Shown here one piece after another: positions 38,354 through 46,975 of a stretch of 64,000 nucleotides of DNA (position 1 is its first letter; each line of letters opens with the position of its first letter). The notes beneath the pieces were generated by a model. It did not search any database and was not told where the DNA came from. It worked only from the letters and a program-made list of their open reading frames with translations. This DNA is from Micromonospora carbonacea (GTDB taxonomy: Bacteria; Actinomycetota; Actinomycetes; Mycobacteriales; Micromonosporaceae). The DNA lies in contig NZ_JACHMZ010000001.1 of the NCBI RefSeq assembly GCF_014205165.1, positions 5,252,501 through 5,316,500 of the forward strand, given 5' to 3'. Both the position numbers and the translations under genes were made by a program.

Positions 38354-40201
38354 ATGCCTGAGCTGCGGTCGAGGACCTCCACCCACGGTCGGACGATGGC
38401 CGGCGCCCGGGCCCTCTGGCGGGCCACCGGGATGACCGACGACGACTTCGGCAAGCCGATCGTCGCCATCGCCAACAGTTTCACCCAGTTCGTCCCCGGC
38501 CACGTACACCTCAAGGACCTCGGCGGCCTCGTCGCCGACGCGGTCGCGGAGGCCGGCGGGGTCGGCCGCGAGTTCAACACCATCGCCGTGGACGACGGCA
38601 TCGCCATGGGCCACGGCGGCATGCTCTACTCGCTGCCCAGCCGCGAGCTGATCGCCGACGCGGTGGAGTACATGGTCAACGCGCACTGCGCCGACGCCCT
38701 GGTCTGCATCTCCAACTGCGACAAGATCACCCCCGGCATGCTGCTGGCCGCGCTGCGGCTCGACATCCCCACCGTCTTCGTCTCCGGCGGCCCGATGGAG
38801 GCCGGCAAGACCGTGGCGATCGAGGGCGTCGTCCACTCCAAGATCGACCTGATCGACGCCATGATCGCCTCGTCCAACGAGGCGGTCACCGACGACCAGC
38901 TCGGCGAGATCGAGCGGTCCGCCTGCCCGACCTGCGGCTCCTGCTCCGGCATGTTCACCGCCAACTCGATGAACTGCCTGACCGAGGCCATCGGCCTGGC
39001 CCTGCCCGGCAACGGCTCGACGCTGGCCACCCACGCCGCCCGCCGGTCGCTGTTCGTCGAGGCCGGGCGCACCGTCGTGGAGATCGCCAAGCGGTGGTAC
39101 GACGGCGACGACTCCTCCGTGCTGCCCCGGCAGATCGCCAACCGGGCCGCGTTCGAGAACGCCATCGCCCTCGACGTGGCCATGGGCGGGTCCACCAACA
39201 CGATCCTGCACCTGCTCGCCGCCGCGCGGGAGGCCGAGCTCGACTTCTCCGTCGCCGACATCGACGCCGTCTCCCGCCGGGTGCCCTGCCTGGCCAAGGT
39301 CGCGCCGAACTCCCCGAACTACCACATGGAGGACGTGCACCGCGCCGGCGGCATCCCCGCCATCCTCGGCGAGCTGGACCGCGCCGGGCTGCTGCACCGC
39401 GACGTGCACGCCGTGCACTCCCCCTCGCTGGCGCAGTGGCTCGCCGACTGGGACGTCCGCGGCGGCTCCGCCACCCCGGAGGCGATCGAGTTGTTCCACG
39501 CCGCCCCGGGCGGGGTGCGCACCACCGAGCCGTTCTCCACCACCAACCGCTGGTCGACGCTGGACACCGACGCGGCCGGCGGCTGCGTGCGCGACCGCGA
39601 GCACGCGTACAGCGCCGACGGTGGGCTGGCCATCCTGCACGGCAACCTCGCCCCGGACGGGTGCGTGGTGAAGACCGCCGGCGTGCCCGACGAGTGCCTG
39701 ACCTTCCGCGGCCCGGCCAAGGTCTACGAGTCGCAGGACGACGCGGTCACGGCCATCCTGGCCAAGGAGATCGTCGCCGGCGACGTGGTGGTGATCCGCT
39801 ACGAGGGCCCCAAGGGCGGGCCCGGCATGCAGGAGATGCTCTACCCCACCTCGTTCCTCAAGGGGCGCGGGCTGGGCCGCTCCTGCGCGCTGCTCACCGA
39901 CGGCCGGTTCTCCGGCGGCACCTCCGGGCTGTCCATCGGGCACGTCTCCCCCGAGGCGGCCTCCGGCGGCCTCATCGCCCTGGTCGAGCCCGGCGACGAG
40001 ATCGTCATCGACATCCCGGGCCGGTCCATCGAGCTGAACGTGCCCGACGACGTGCTGGAGGCGCGGCGCATCGCGCAGGAGAAGCGCCCCAGGCCGTACA
40101 CGCCGGCCGACCGGCAGCGCCCGGTGTCGGCGGCGCTGCGCGCGTACGCGTCGATGGCCACGTCGGCCAGCGACGGCGCCTACCGCCGCGTCCCCGAGTG
40201 A
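38354..40201 (+). CDS. ilvD: Dihydroxy-acid dehydratase
   Basis: 615 residues of the IlvD/Edd family, with Fe-S ligand cysteines in [11 protein letters not shown] and [17 protein letters not shown], and the N-terminal [27 protein letters not shown]. It dehydrates dihydroxy acids to the keto acids for valine, isoleucine and leucine. The ATG at 38354 matches the family start; the long open frame further upstream is an artefact of base composition. AAGACT lies 7 nt before the ATG, suggesting a leaderless mRNA. It is divergent from the GGDEF-EAL gene, 111 bases away. Confidence 0.97.
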   Translation: MPELRSRTSTHGRTMAGARALWRATGMTDDDFGKPIVAIANSFTQFVPGHVHLKDLGGLVADAVAEAGGVGREFNTIAVDDGIAMGHGGMLYSLPSRELIADAVEYMVNAHCADALVCISNCDKITPGMLLAALRLDIPTVFVSGGPMEAGKTVAIEGVVHSKIDLIDAMIASSNEAVTDDQLGEIERSACPTCGSCSGMFTANSMNCLTEAIGLALPGNGSTLATHAARRSLFVEAGRTVVEIAKRWYDGDDSSVLPRQIANRAAFENAIALDVAMGGSTNTILHLLAAAREAELDFSVADIDAVSRRVPCLAKVAPNSPNYHMEDVHRAGGIPAILGELDRAGLLHRDVHAVHSPSLAQWLADWDVRGGSATPEAIELFHAAPGGVRTTEPFSTTNRWSTLDTDAAGGCVRDREHAYSADGGLAILHGNLAPDGCVVKTAGVPDECLTFRGPAKVYESQDDAVTAILAKEIVAGDVVVIRYEGPKGGPGMQEMLYPTSFLKGRGLGRSCALLTDGRFSGGTSGLSIGHVSPEAASGGLIALVEPGDEIVIDIPGRSIELNVPDDVLEARRIAQEKRPRPYTPADRQRPVSAALRAYASMATSASDGAYRRVPE

Positions 40202-40259
40202 GGTGAAAGGAGGGGCCCCTTGTTAACGCCTGGCGTATAGAAGGGGCCCCTCCTCACCA
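40202..40259. repeat. Double-palindrome intergenic element, copy D
   Basis: Arms AGGAGGGGCCCCTT and AAGGGGCCCCTCCT flank linker TAACGCCTGGCGTA; the outer arms are also complementary to each other, so one long or two short hairpins can form. It lies directly after the ilvD stop codon and between convergent genes. Same orientation as copy A. It is the last core-type repeat before the defence island. Confidence 0.78.
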
Positions 40260-40318
40260 CGCTCGGCGACGGGTGACCAGGGGCGAACAGATTCTCGCCC
40301 CGGACCACCGTTCGCCCG

Positions 40319-40720
40319 CTACGTGCCGCCGAACGGATCAGGCAGGAACAGGAACTCCTTGGCGAGGGCACGTACCTCGATCCACTCCGGGGCCGTCGAC
40401 AGTGCCTCCGGTTCCCACAGGTACGCCTTCTCCGCACCGCTCATCAGGTCGAGCATTTCGTCGATGCGGCGGGCCAACTCGGCCTGTGCCGGATCGACGA
40501 GATCAGCCTCTTCCAACGGATCCAGGAGAGCGACCACGGCTTCGATCTGCAACGCCAGCTCGTCCGCCAAGCTGCCGGCGCCAGCCCTGCGCAGGTACTC
40601 CCGCTGGTCGTCCGGCGCCAGCGCGAGTCGGGCGACCACCCGCGTCAGCCCGCACAGCGCCGAGGTCACGCGAGCCGGGTGCAGGAGATCACTCGGGTCG
40701 TAGCTCGAGGCCTGATACAT
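40319..40720 (-). CDS. Small alpha-helical protein downstream of brxHI, unknown function
   Basis: 133 residues, not recognised. It is predicted almost fully helical: RVTSALCGLTRVVARLALAPDDQREYLRR, then ELALQIEAVVALLDPLEEADLVDPAQAELARRIDEML. GGAGAGG lies 7 bases before the ATG at 40720. It starts 35 bases after the brxHI stop codon on the same strand and may be the last gene of the BREX operon, though no named BREX component of this kind is known to me. It ends opposite ilvD, which marks the border with core genes. Confidence 0.65.
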   Translation of the reverse strand: MYQASSYDPSDLLHPARVTSALCGLTRVVARLALAPDDQREYLRRAGAGSLADELALQIEAVVALLDPLEEADLVDPAQAELARRIDEMLDLMSGAEKAYLWEPEALSTAPEWIEVRALAKEFLFLPDPFGGT

Positions 40721-40755
40721 CGGATCGCCTCTCCAGACCGTTCGTGGTCAAAGCA

Positions 40756-42912
40756 CTACAAGGCAGCGAAGCGGACCGGTTCCGCCAGGACCGCCGCCGC
40801 CCCGGGTAGGTCGGCGAGGCGCGCGGCGAGGGTCGCGCGGGCCAGGCGTTCCGGCAGCGCGACGCCGAACTTCAGCCCGGCGAGAGCCCGTGCGTTGACC
40901 TCGGGCAGGCAGATCCGCTGTCCCGCGTCGGCCACCAGTGAGCGCCACTGCGACCGGTCCAGGTCCGCGCGCAGCCGGATCATGTAGTCGTCGTACCGCT
41001 GCATCGGGTCGACGACCTCACTGAGCGTCGCGGCCAAGGTCGCGTTCGCCCGCAGCCCGGCCCACGTCCACCAGGTCAGGTCGCCGCCTTCGGCCCGGAC
41101 TACAAGGCTGCCGCCCGGGTGCACCACGGCCGAGCGGTCGGCCCGTTCGGCCGCCAGCCGGTCCGTTGCCCTCCCGGTCAGCCGTACGGACGGATCGTCG
41201 CCCAGCAGGACGTCCCGCATCGTCCGGGTCAGCGGGTGGCTCCAGCCCACCCAGCCCGGGGACGTCCACCGCGCCCGGCCGCCGTCGTCGACCGGTTCGA
41301 CGAAGCAGCGCCGCCGACGCCAGTCGACGTACGTGACCCGCCAGCTCCGCCCACCGAGCAGCAGCCGCCGATCGCCTCGTACCTCCTCGGTGAGCAGGCT
41401 CGGGTCGACCCGGCCGAGTTCCTGGCGACCGTGCAGCACGGTGAACTCCGGCGGGCCGGTGAAGACGGCGGTCATGTCCATGAAGTGCCGCCGGCCGAAC
41501 CGTCGCTCCGCCTCCGGCCCGATGAACAGCAGTCCACCGTCGCTGTCGAGGTAGCCGTGGTCGACAAGGTGCCGGACGATCGGCTCGGCACCCGGCCCGA
41601 AGGGCGGCAGGCCGTTCCACGCCTGCGTCCAGAGGCGGTCACCGACCCGGTGTTCCTGCAGGCAGAGCGCGAGCACCTGTTGGGCGACGATGTGCCGGGG
41701 GTCTGGCGGCGGGACGACCGGCTCCACCCATCCTCGCCCCCAGAGCGACAGCAGCGCCGCCGCCCGGACCAGATCCTGCCCCGTACGACACAGGAAGAGG
41801 CAGTTTCGGGTGCTGCCCGGACGGCGGCCGGTGCGGCCGAGCCGCTGCAGGAACGACGCCACCGTGGCAGGCGCGTCGATCTGCACGACCCGGTCCAGGT
41901 CGCCCACGTCGATGCCCAGCTCCAGGGTGCTGGTGGAGACGATGACGCAGTCCCTGGCCTCGGCGAACGCCTGCTCGGAGCGGCGTCGCTCGTCGGCGGA
42001 GAGTGAGGCGTGCGACAGGAACGTGGTCACCCCCCGTTCCCGCAGCAGTTGGCCGAGTTCCTCGACGGTTTGCCGGGATTCGCAGAAGACCAGCCGCTTC
42101 TCCCCCGCGTGCAGGGCGGCGATCACCTTCGCGGCGTTGAACAGCGACCCGACGTAGTCGAGTTCCACGTCACCGGGCGGCGGGCCGGCAGCGGCGGAAG
42201 AGCCCGTGGCGGTGGAAGGCGCGGCAGCAGCGGAAAGGCCGGCAGCGGCGGGCACACCGGGGGCGACGACCCGCCCGGGGCGGCTGCCCGTCGCCGATCC
42301 CTGCAGCCAGGTCAGCAGGTCCGCCGGGTTGCCGACGGTCGCGGAGAGCCCCACCCGCTGCAGTGGCCGCCCGGCCACCCGGGTCAGCCTCTCCAGCACC
42401 GCGAGCAGGTGCCAGCCACGGTCGTCCCCGGCGAAGGCGTGCACCTCGTCGACCACCACCGCCCGCAGCCCGGCGAAGAAGCCCCGGTGGTCGACGTTGA
42501 CGCTCACCAGCATCGCCTCGAGGGACTCGGGCGTGGTCAGCAGGATGTCGGGGCGTTGCCACAGCACCGCCCGGCGGGCGGCGGTGTGCACGTCGCCGTG
42601 CCACAGGGCCGCCGTGCGGCCCAACCAGCCGGCGTACCGCTCGATGCGGGGGTGCAGGTTGTTGAGCAGGGCCCGCAGCGGGCACAGGTAGAGCACCGAG
42701 GTGCCGGTCCAGCCGTCCCGCGCCATTCGGGACAGCAGAGGGAACGTGACCGCCTCGGTCTTCCCGCCCGCCGTCGGGGCGAGCAGCAGCGCGTCGTCGC
42801 CGTCGAGCAGCGGCCCGATCGCGGCCCGCTGCAACGGCCGCAGCTCGGGCCAGCCGAGGCTGTTGACGACGTGGTGCAGCAGCACGGGGTGCAGCAGCGC
42901 CTCGTCGTTCAC
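40756..42912 (-). CDS. brxHI: BREX type 2 DEAD/DEAH-box helicase BrxHI
   Basis: 718 residues of superfamily 2. Walker A is LLAPTAGGKTEAV near residue 46, the DEVH box is in VVVDEVHAFAGDD near residue 152, and helicase motifs VIVSTSTLELGIDVGDLDRVVQ and FLQRLGRTGRRPG follow in the second RecA domain, giving an Lhr-like layout with a C-terminal extension. Helicases of this type are part of type 2 BREX loci. The GTG start at 42912 overlaps the brxD stop codon by 4 bases. It acts in DNA handling during phage defence; its exact step is unknown. Confidence 0.88.
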   Translation of the reverse strand: MNDEALLHPVLLHHVVNSLGWPELRPLQRAAIGPLLDGDDALLLAPTAGGKTEAVTFPLLSRMARDGWTGTSVLYLCPLRALLNNLHPRIERYAGWLGRTAALWHGDVHTAARRAVLWQRPDILLTTPESLEAMLVSVNVDHRGFFAGLRAVVVDEVHAFAGDDRGWHLLAVLERLTRVAGRPLQRVGLSATVGNPADLLTWLQGSATGSRPGRVVAPGVPAAAGLSAAAAPSTATGSSAAAGPPPGDVELDYVGSLFNAAKVIAALHAGEKRLVFCESRQTVEELGQLLRERGVTTFLSHASLSADERRRSEQAFAEARDCVIVSTSTLELGIDVGDLDRVVQIDAPATVASFLQRLGRTGRRPGSTRNCLFLCRTGQDLVRAAALLSLWGRGWVEPVVPPPDPRHIVAQQVLALCLQEHRVGDRLWTQAWNGLPPFGPGAEPIVRHLVDHGYLDSDGGLLFIGPEAERRFGRRHFMDMTAVFTGPPEFTVLHGRQELGRVDPSLLTEEVRGDRRLLLGGRSWRVTYVDWRRRRCFVEPVDDGGRARWTSPGWVGWSHPLTRTMRDVLLGDDPSVRLTGRATDRLAAERADRSAVVHPGGSLVVRAEGGDLTWWTWAGLRANATLAATLSEVVDPMQRYDDYMIRLRADLDRSQWRSLVADAGQRICLPEVNARALAGLKFGVALPERLARATLAARLADLPGAAAVLAEPVRFAAL

Positions 42913-44210
42913 AGGGTCAGGTCGACGTCGTCGGCCGACGCGGCGTTGCGCTCGACCGCCGTCAGCTCGTCCGACCGGAGCGTCAGCGCGTAGTGCTCCC
43001 GGGGGTTCCAGTCGGCGAACTGGTCCACCCGGTCGAAGACGTCGGCGACGAGCTTCTTGAGGTAGATGCGGGGGGCGACCCCGACCTGGCCGCCCAGCCG
43101 GCCGGCGACGGCGCGGGCGAGTTCCCCGAGATAGGCGTCGTCGGCGACCTCGCTCACCCGGGCGCTGCCGTAGATGTCGCGCACCCGCACCCCGAGCTGG
43201 ACCAGGGCGGCCTCGGTGAAGCCGGGCAGGCGGAGCTGGGTGGCACGTGGGTTGTCCCAGCGCGGCTCCGGCCCGAAGTCGGTGGCGAGGCGCTGTGCCA
43301 GCGGCGCGAGCCGCTGCACGCCCTGCTGGCCGTCGAAGAACGCCGGGGTGCCGGTGATCAGCAGGAAGAGGCCGGGGAACCGGCCGGCGTAGATGTCGTC
43401 CACGAGTTGCCGCAGCGCGTTGAGGGCCTTGTCGCGGGCGTCCGACCGGACCCGCTGCAGGGTCTCGACCTCGTCGAGGACCAGGAGCAGGCCGGGGTGG
43501 CCGCTGTCCCGCAGCACCGTCAGCAGGCCCTGCAGGAAGCTGAGCGCCCCGAAGTGGTCGAGGTCGCCCTTGACCCCGGCGGCCCGCCTCGCCGAGGCCG
43601 CGACGTGGGGCTGGCCGCCTAGCCAGGCGGCCAGCCCGCCGGCGGTCACCTGGTCGCCGGTGGCGATCGCGGCGCGGTAGCCCCGCAGCGCCGCCGCGAA
43701 CCCTGGGGTGCTGCGGGAGATGTCCGCGAGCCGGCGTTCGAGCAGCTCACCGACCGCCCGGTCGAGGCCGTCCGCGTCGGCCTCGGCGACCGTGCCTGCG
43801 GCCAGCACGTCCTCCTCCAGGGCGAAGATCCAACCGTCGAGTACGGGTCGCAGCGCGCTCGGCGCGAACTGCTCGGTGGTCAGTTGCTCGACGAGCCGGC
43901 GGTAGACCGTCTCCATCCGGTGCAGCGGCGTCTCCAGCTCGGAGACCTGCACCTCCGCCACCGCGAAGCCCCGGCGCTTCGCCCGCTCTCCGAGCCAGCG
44001 GGTGAAGAAGGTCTTGCCGGCCCCGTACTCACCCCGGACGGCCTTGAACACGCTGCCGCCGCCGGCCACCCGGGCCAGGTCCTCGTCGAGGGCGGTGGCG
44101 AAGCGGTCGAGCCCGACGGCGAGGGCGTCCAGGCCGTTGGCGGGCACCGCTCCCCGGCGGAGCGCGTCGACGATGTCCTTGCGCCGCCGGGCGCTCACCT
44201 CGACCGTCAC
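42909..44210 (-). CDS. brxD: BREX ATP-binding protein BrxD
   Basis: 433 residues. A P-loop ATPase with Walker A GEYGAGKT at residues 60-67 and Walker B in PGLLLVLDEVETLQ. This is the BrxD family (P-loop, DUF2791-like), a regular partner of PglZ and BrxHI in type 2 BREX. The GTG at 44210 (MTVEVSARRRKDIVDAL) overlaps the pglZ stop codon by 4 bases, which settles the start; the longer upstream frame overlaps pglZ. It is coupled downstream to brxHI by another GTGA overlap. Confidence 0.87.
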   Translation of the reverse strand: MTVEVSARRRKDIVDALRRGAVPANGLDALAVGLDRFATALDEDLARVAGGGSVFKAVRGEYGAGKTFFTRWLGERAKRRGFAVAEVQVSELETPLHRMETVYRRLVEQLTTEQFAPSALRPVLDGWIFALEEDVLAAGTVAEADADGLDRAVGELLERRLADISRSTPGFAAALRGYRAAIATGDQVTAGGLAAWLGGQPHVAASARRAAGVKGDLDHFGALSFLQGLLTVLRDSGHPGLLLVLDEVETLQRVRSDARDKALNALRQLVDDIYAGRFPGLFLLITGTPAFFDGQQGVQRLAPLAQRLATDFGPEPRWDNPRATQLRLPGFTEAALVQLGVRVRDIYGSARVSEVADDAYLGELARAVAGRLGGQVGVAPRIYLKKLVADVFDRVDQFADWNPREHYALTLRSDELTAVERNAASADDVDLTL

Positions 44211-46975
44211 GGGACCGCCAGCCCGAACTGCTCGACCATGAGGGCGATGTCGAGCTTGGCCGTCCGCCCGTCTGGGTCGAGGCTGAGCACGGGGTACCCC
44301 TCGACCTGCAGCAGGCGGCGCAGGACGGTGAACGTGCCGGTGACCCGGTGCACGGGTATCCCGGCCCTGGTCGCCAGGGTCTCCAGGGTCGCCCGCCCGT
44401 TGCCGGCGACGAGGGTGGCGACCATGGCGGCCACCCGCTCGTCGGGCAGGGGCGCGCGGGTGCCCCGACGGTCGGCGTAGACGGGGCTGGCCAGCAGCGC
44501 CGCCACGAGGGCCGCCGCCGAATCGGCCGGGGCCGGGGACGACGGGACCTGTGGGGAGGTCGGAGCGGACGGGGGCGGCGCGGTCGCGGCGACCGGGGCT
44601 GGCAGGTCGAACAGGCCCTCGTCCTGCACCGGCGGCCGGGCGGGGCGGCGGGCGGGGCGGCGGTTCTCCGTCGGCGCAGGCTCGGGGGAGGTCGTCTCCC
44701 CCGCCGCCTGGCGCAGCGGCTCCCGCCACCACTCCGGGCTGGACACCGGCGCGCCCGCCCACCCCGGCACGGCGTTCTCGTCGTGGGCGGCGAAGAGCAG
44801 CAGCGGGATCGCCGCCTCGGCAGGGGCTGCCCCACCGTGGTATCCGGCCTTGCGCGGGCCGTACCGCAGCTCCTCCCGCCAGGGCAGGATCACCTCGCCG
44901 CCGCCGAGCGCCACCCGGCTGCCCTTGAAGAGCAGCTCGCCGTCACCGGGCTCGCCCGTCGCCGGCCGCCACCGGTTCTCGCTGGTGTCGGCGGGCCGCA
45001 GGACCGCCTCGGTGCCCCGGTCGACGACGTGGCCGTGGTCCGAGACCAGCACCACGACCCGGTCCTGGGCGACCACGAGCAGGTTCCGCAGCCCGTTGAC
45101 GGTGTCGGTGCTCCACTCGGTGATGCCGGGGTCGCTGCGGTCGAGGGCGTCGTCGATGGTGTTGATGACGGCGGCGACCAGCGGGACGGCCGGGTCACCG
45201 AGGGCGGCGGCCACCTCGGGGTCGACGGCCAGCCCGGCCGGGGTGCGCAGGTCGGACTTGTGCAACAGCACGCCGCCCGGGAACTGCTCGCGGAAGGCCC
45301 GCAGTTCGGCGCCACGGTCGCCCACGGCGATCCGCCCGCTGAACAGGCTGCACCGGTTGACCTGCGTGACCGTCGGCAGCGCGGCGAGGACGCCGACGCG
45401 GGGGCCGCCGCCGGGCGTCAGCTCCTCCCAGGCGCCGCCACGGCCGAGGGACTCGGCGATCTCGATGGCCGCCGCGGTTCCCATGCCGTCGAGGACGAGC
45501 ATCAGGACCCGTCGTCCGTTGTCCACGATGGGACGGACGACGCGGTCGAGCACGTCCTCCACGCGCAGCAGCGTGCCCGGGTCCCGCTCGGCGGTGGTGG
45601 TGTCCTGCAGCAGCTCGGCGAACTGGTGGTCGTGGCGGGCACGACGAGCTTCCACGGCCGCGTGCAGCAGCCGGTAGGCCTGCGCGACCTGCGGGTCGAC
45701 GTCCCCGACGAAGATGTCGAGGCGGGCCCGGTCGACCCAGCCGTCGTCGCGGACCTGCCGCTGCACGGCGTCGAGCATCGTGGCGGGGGCGGGCCCTTCG
45801 GGCGTGGCCAGCCAGCGCAGCAGGCGGACGGCCATCCGGGCGGTCTCCACCCGGGAGCGCTCGGCCGACCGGTGGGTCTCCACCTCGGCGAGCCGGTCCT
45901 GCGCCCGCTCGATCAGCTCACCGGCGGGCGAGACGGGAGCCCCGGCCGCCGGCACGGCGAGTCGCACGGACTCCCCGAAGGCACGCATCCGCTGTGTGAA
46001 GCCGGCCGGCAGCAGGTCGGACGCGGCGAGCCGCCCGGCGACGTCGATCTCGGCCGCGATGTCCTCCGCCCGGCGCAGCATCCGGCGCGCGTCGTGGCGT
46101 ACCGCGTGGTCGCCGTCGAGGGCCCGGTAGATCCACGCCTCGGTCGCCTCACCGAAGGCGATGGCCTGCGACTCCGTGAGGCGGGCACCGCCGAAGCGCG
46201 GCTCGAGCCGGGTGCGGGCGACCACCAGGTCCAGGTCGGGCCGCGACTCGGCGGCCCGGGGCCAGAGCACCCCGGCGAGCAGGCCGAGTGGTATGGCGTC
46301 GACGCCGTGCCCGGCTCCGACAGCGGCGAGGACCGGCACGGCGACCGGGCCGGCGACCTCGCGGAGGAACGTGGCGATCCCGTCGGACCATTCGGTGGGC
46401 AGGTCGCCGAAGCGGAGCTGGTTGGGTGCGTCGGTGCTCCACTGGAGGAGGCCGGCGCCGTCCAGTGCGTCGGGGTCGAGGCCGAGCACCGCACCGGCGA
46501 GGTGCCGCAGCGCGTGGTCCCGGGTGAGGATGAGGCCGGCGGGCGGCGGCCAGCCCTGGGTCGGGGCGAGGTCGGTAAGAGCGTCGGCGACCCATCGGCC
46601 GGTGCGCACGAGGGTGGAGTCGAGCCGCACCTGGCCGCCGAACACCTGGGTGACCAGGTCCCACGGGTCGACGCTGCGGCCCTTCTGCATGCTGACGTGG
46701 GTCAGCAGGCCGTCGCCCAGCTCCATGTCGGTGAGGTCGGTCAGCAGGACCAGCTTCTCGTGTCCGGCCCGGTCGGCGAGCGCGGCCCGCGCGGCGAGCG
46801 GCGTCCGGCAGGGTACGACCCGCACGGGCGTGTCCCCCACGGTGAGCACCGGCTCGTCGGTCCACTCGGGGCGGGCGTGCAGCACGATCGCGTCGCTGCC
46901 GTCGCGCTCGGCGAGCCACGACTCGACCTTGCGCCGCACTGCGGCGGGGCGGACGGCGGCCCGGGTGACGCTCAC
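44207..46975 (-). CDS. pglZ: BREX phosphatase-like protein PglZ
   Basis: 922 residues. It contains the alkaline-phosphatase superfamily PglZ domain, with metal-site motif VLMLVLDGMGTAAAIE near residue 495 and VVLVSDHGHVVDRG near 645. PglZ is the signature protein of all BREX systems and restrains the toxicity of PglX in Streptomyces coelicolor Pgl. The region from about 780 is Pro-rich and disordered, followed by a small C-terminal domain. The GTG at 46975 overlaps the pglY stop codon by 4 bases. Gene order pglY-pglZ-brxD-brxHI is that of type 2 BREX. Confidence 0.93.
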   Translation of the reverse strand: MSVTRAAVRPAAVRRKVESWLAERDGSDAIVLHARPEWTDEPVLTVGDTPVRVVPCRTPLAARAALADRAGHEKLVLLTDLTDMELGDGLLTHVSMQKGRSVDPWDLVTQVFGGQVRLDSTLVRTGRWVADALTDLAPTQGWPPPAGLILTRDHALRHLAGAVLGLDPDALDGAGLLQWSTDAPNQLRFGDLPTEWSDGIATFLREVAGPVAVPVLAAVGAGHGVDAIPLGLLAGVLWPRAAESRPDLDLVVARTRLEPRFGGARLTESQAIAFGEATEAWIYRALDGDHAVRHDARRMLRRAEDIAAEIDVAGRLAASDLLPAGFTQRMRAFGESVRLAVPAAGAPVSPAGELIERAQDRLAEVETHRSAERSRVETARMAVRLLRWLATPEGPAPATMLDAVQRQVRDDGWVDRARLDIFVGDVDPQVAQAYRLLHAAVEARRARHDHQFAELLQDTTTAERDPGTLLRVEDVLDRVVRPIVDNGRRVLMLVLDGMGTAAAIEIAESLGRGGAWEELTPGGGPRVGVLAALPTVTQVNRCSLFSGRIAVGDRGAELRAFREQFPGGVLLHKSDLRTPAGLAVDPEVAAALGDPAVPLVAAVINTIDDALDRSDPGITEWSTDTVNGLRNLLVVAQDRVVVLVSDHGHVVDRGTEAVLRPADTSENRWRPATGEPGDGELLFKGSRVALGGGEVILPWREELRYGPRKAGYHGGAAPAEAAIPLLLFAAHDENAVPGWAGAPVSSPEWWREPLRQAAGETTSPEPAPTENRRPARRPARPPVQDEGLFDLPAPVAATAPPPSAPTSPQVPSSPAPADSAAALVAALLASPVYADRRGTRAPLPDERVAAMVATLVAGNGRATLETLATRAGIPVHRVTGTFTVLRRLLQVEGYPVLSLDPDGRTAKLDIALMVEQFGLAVP

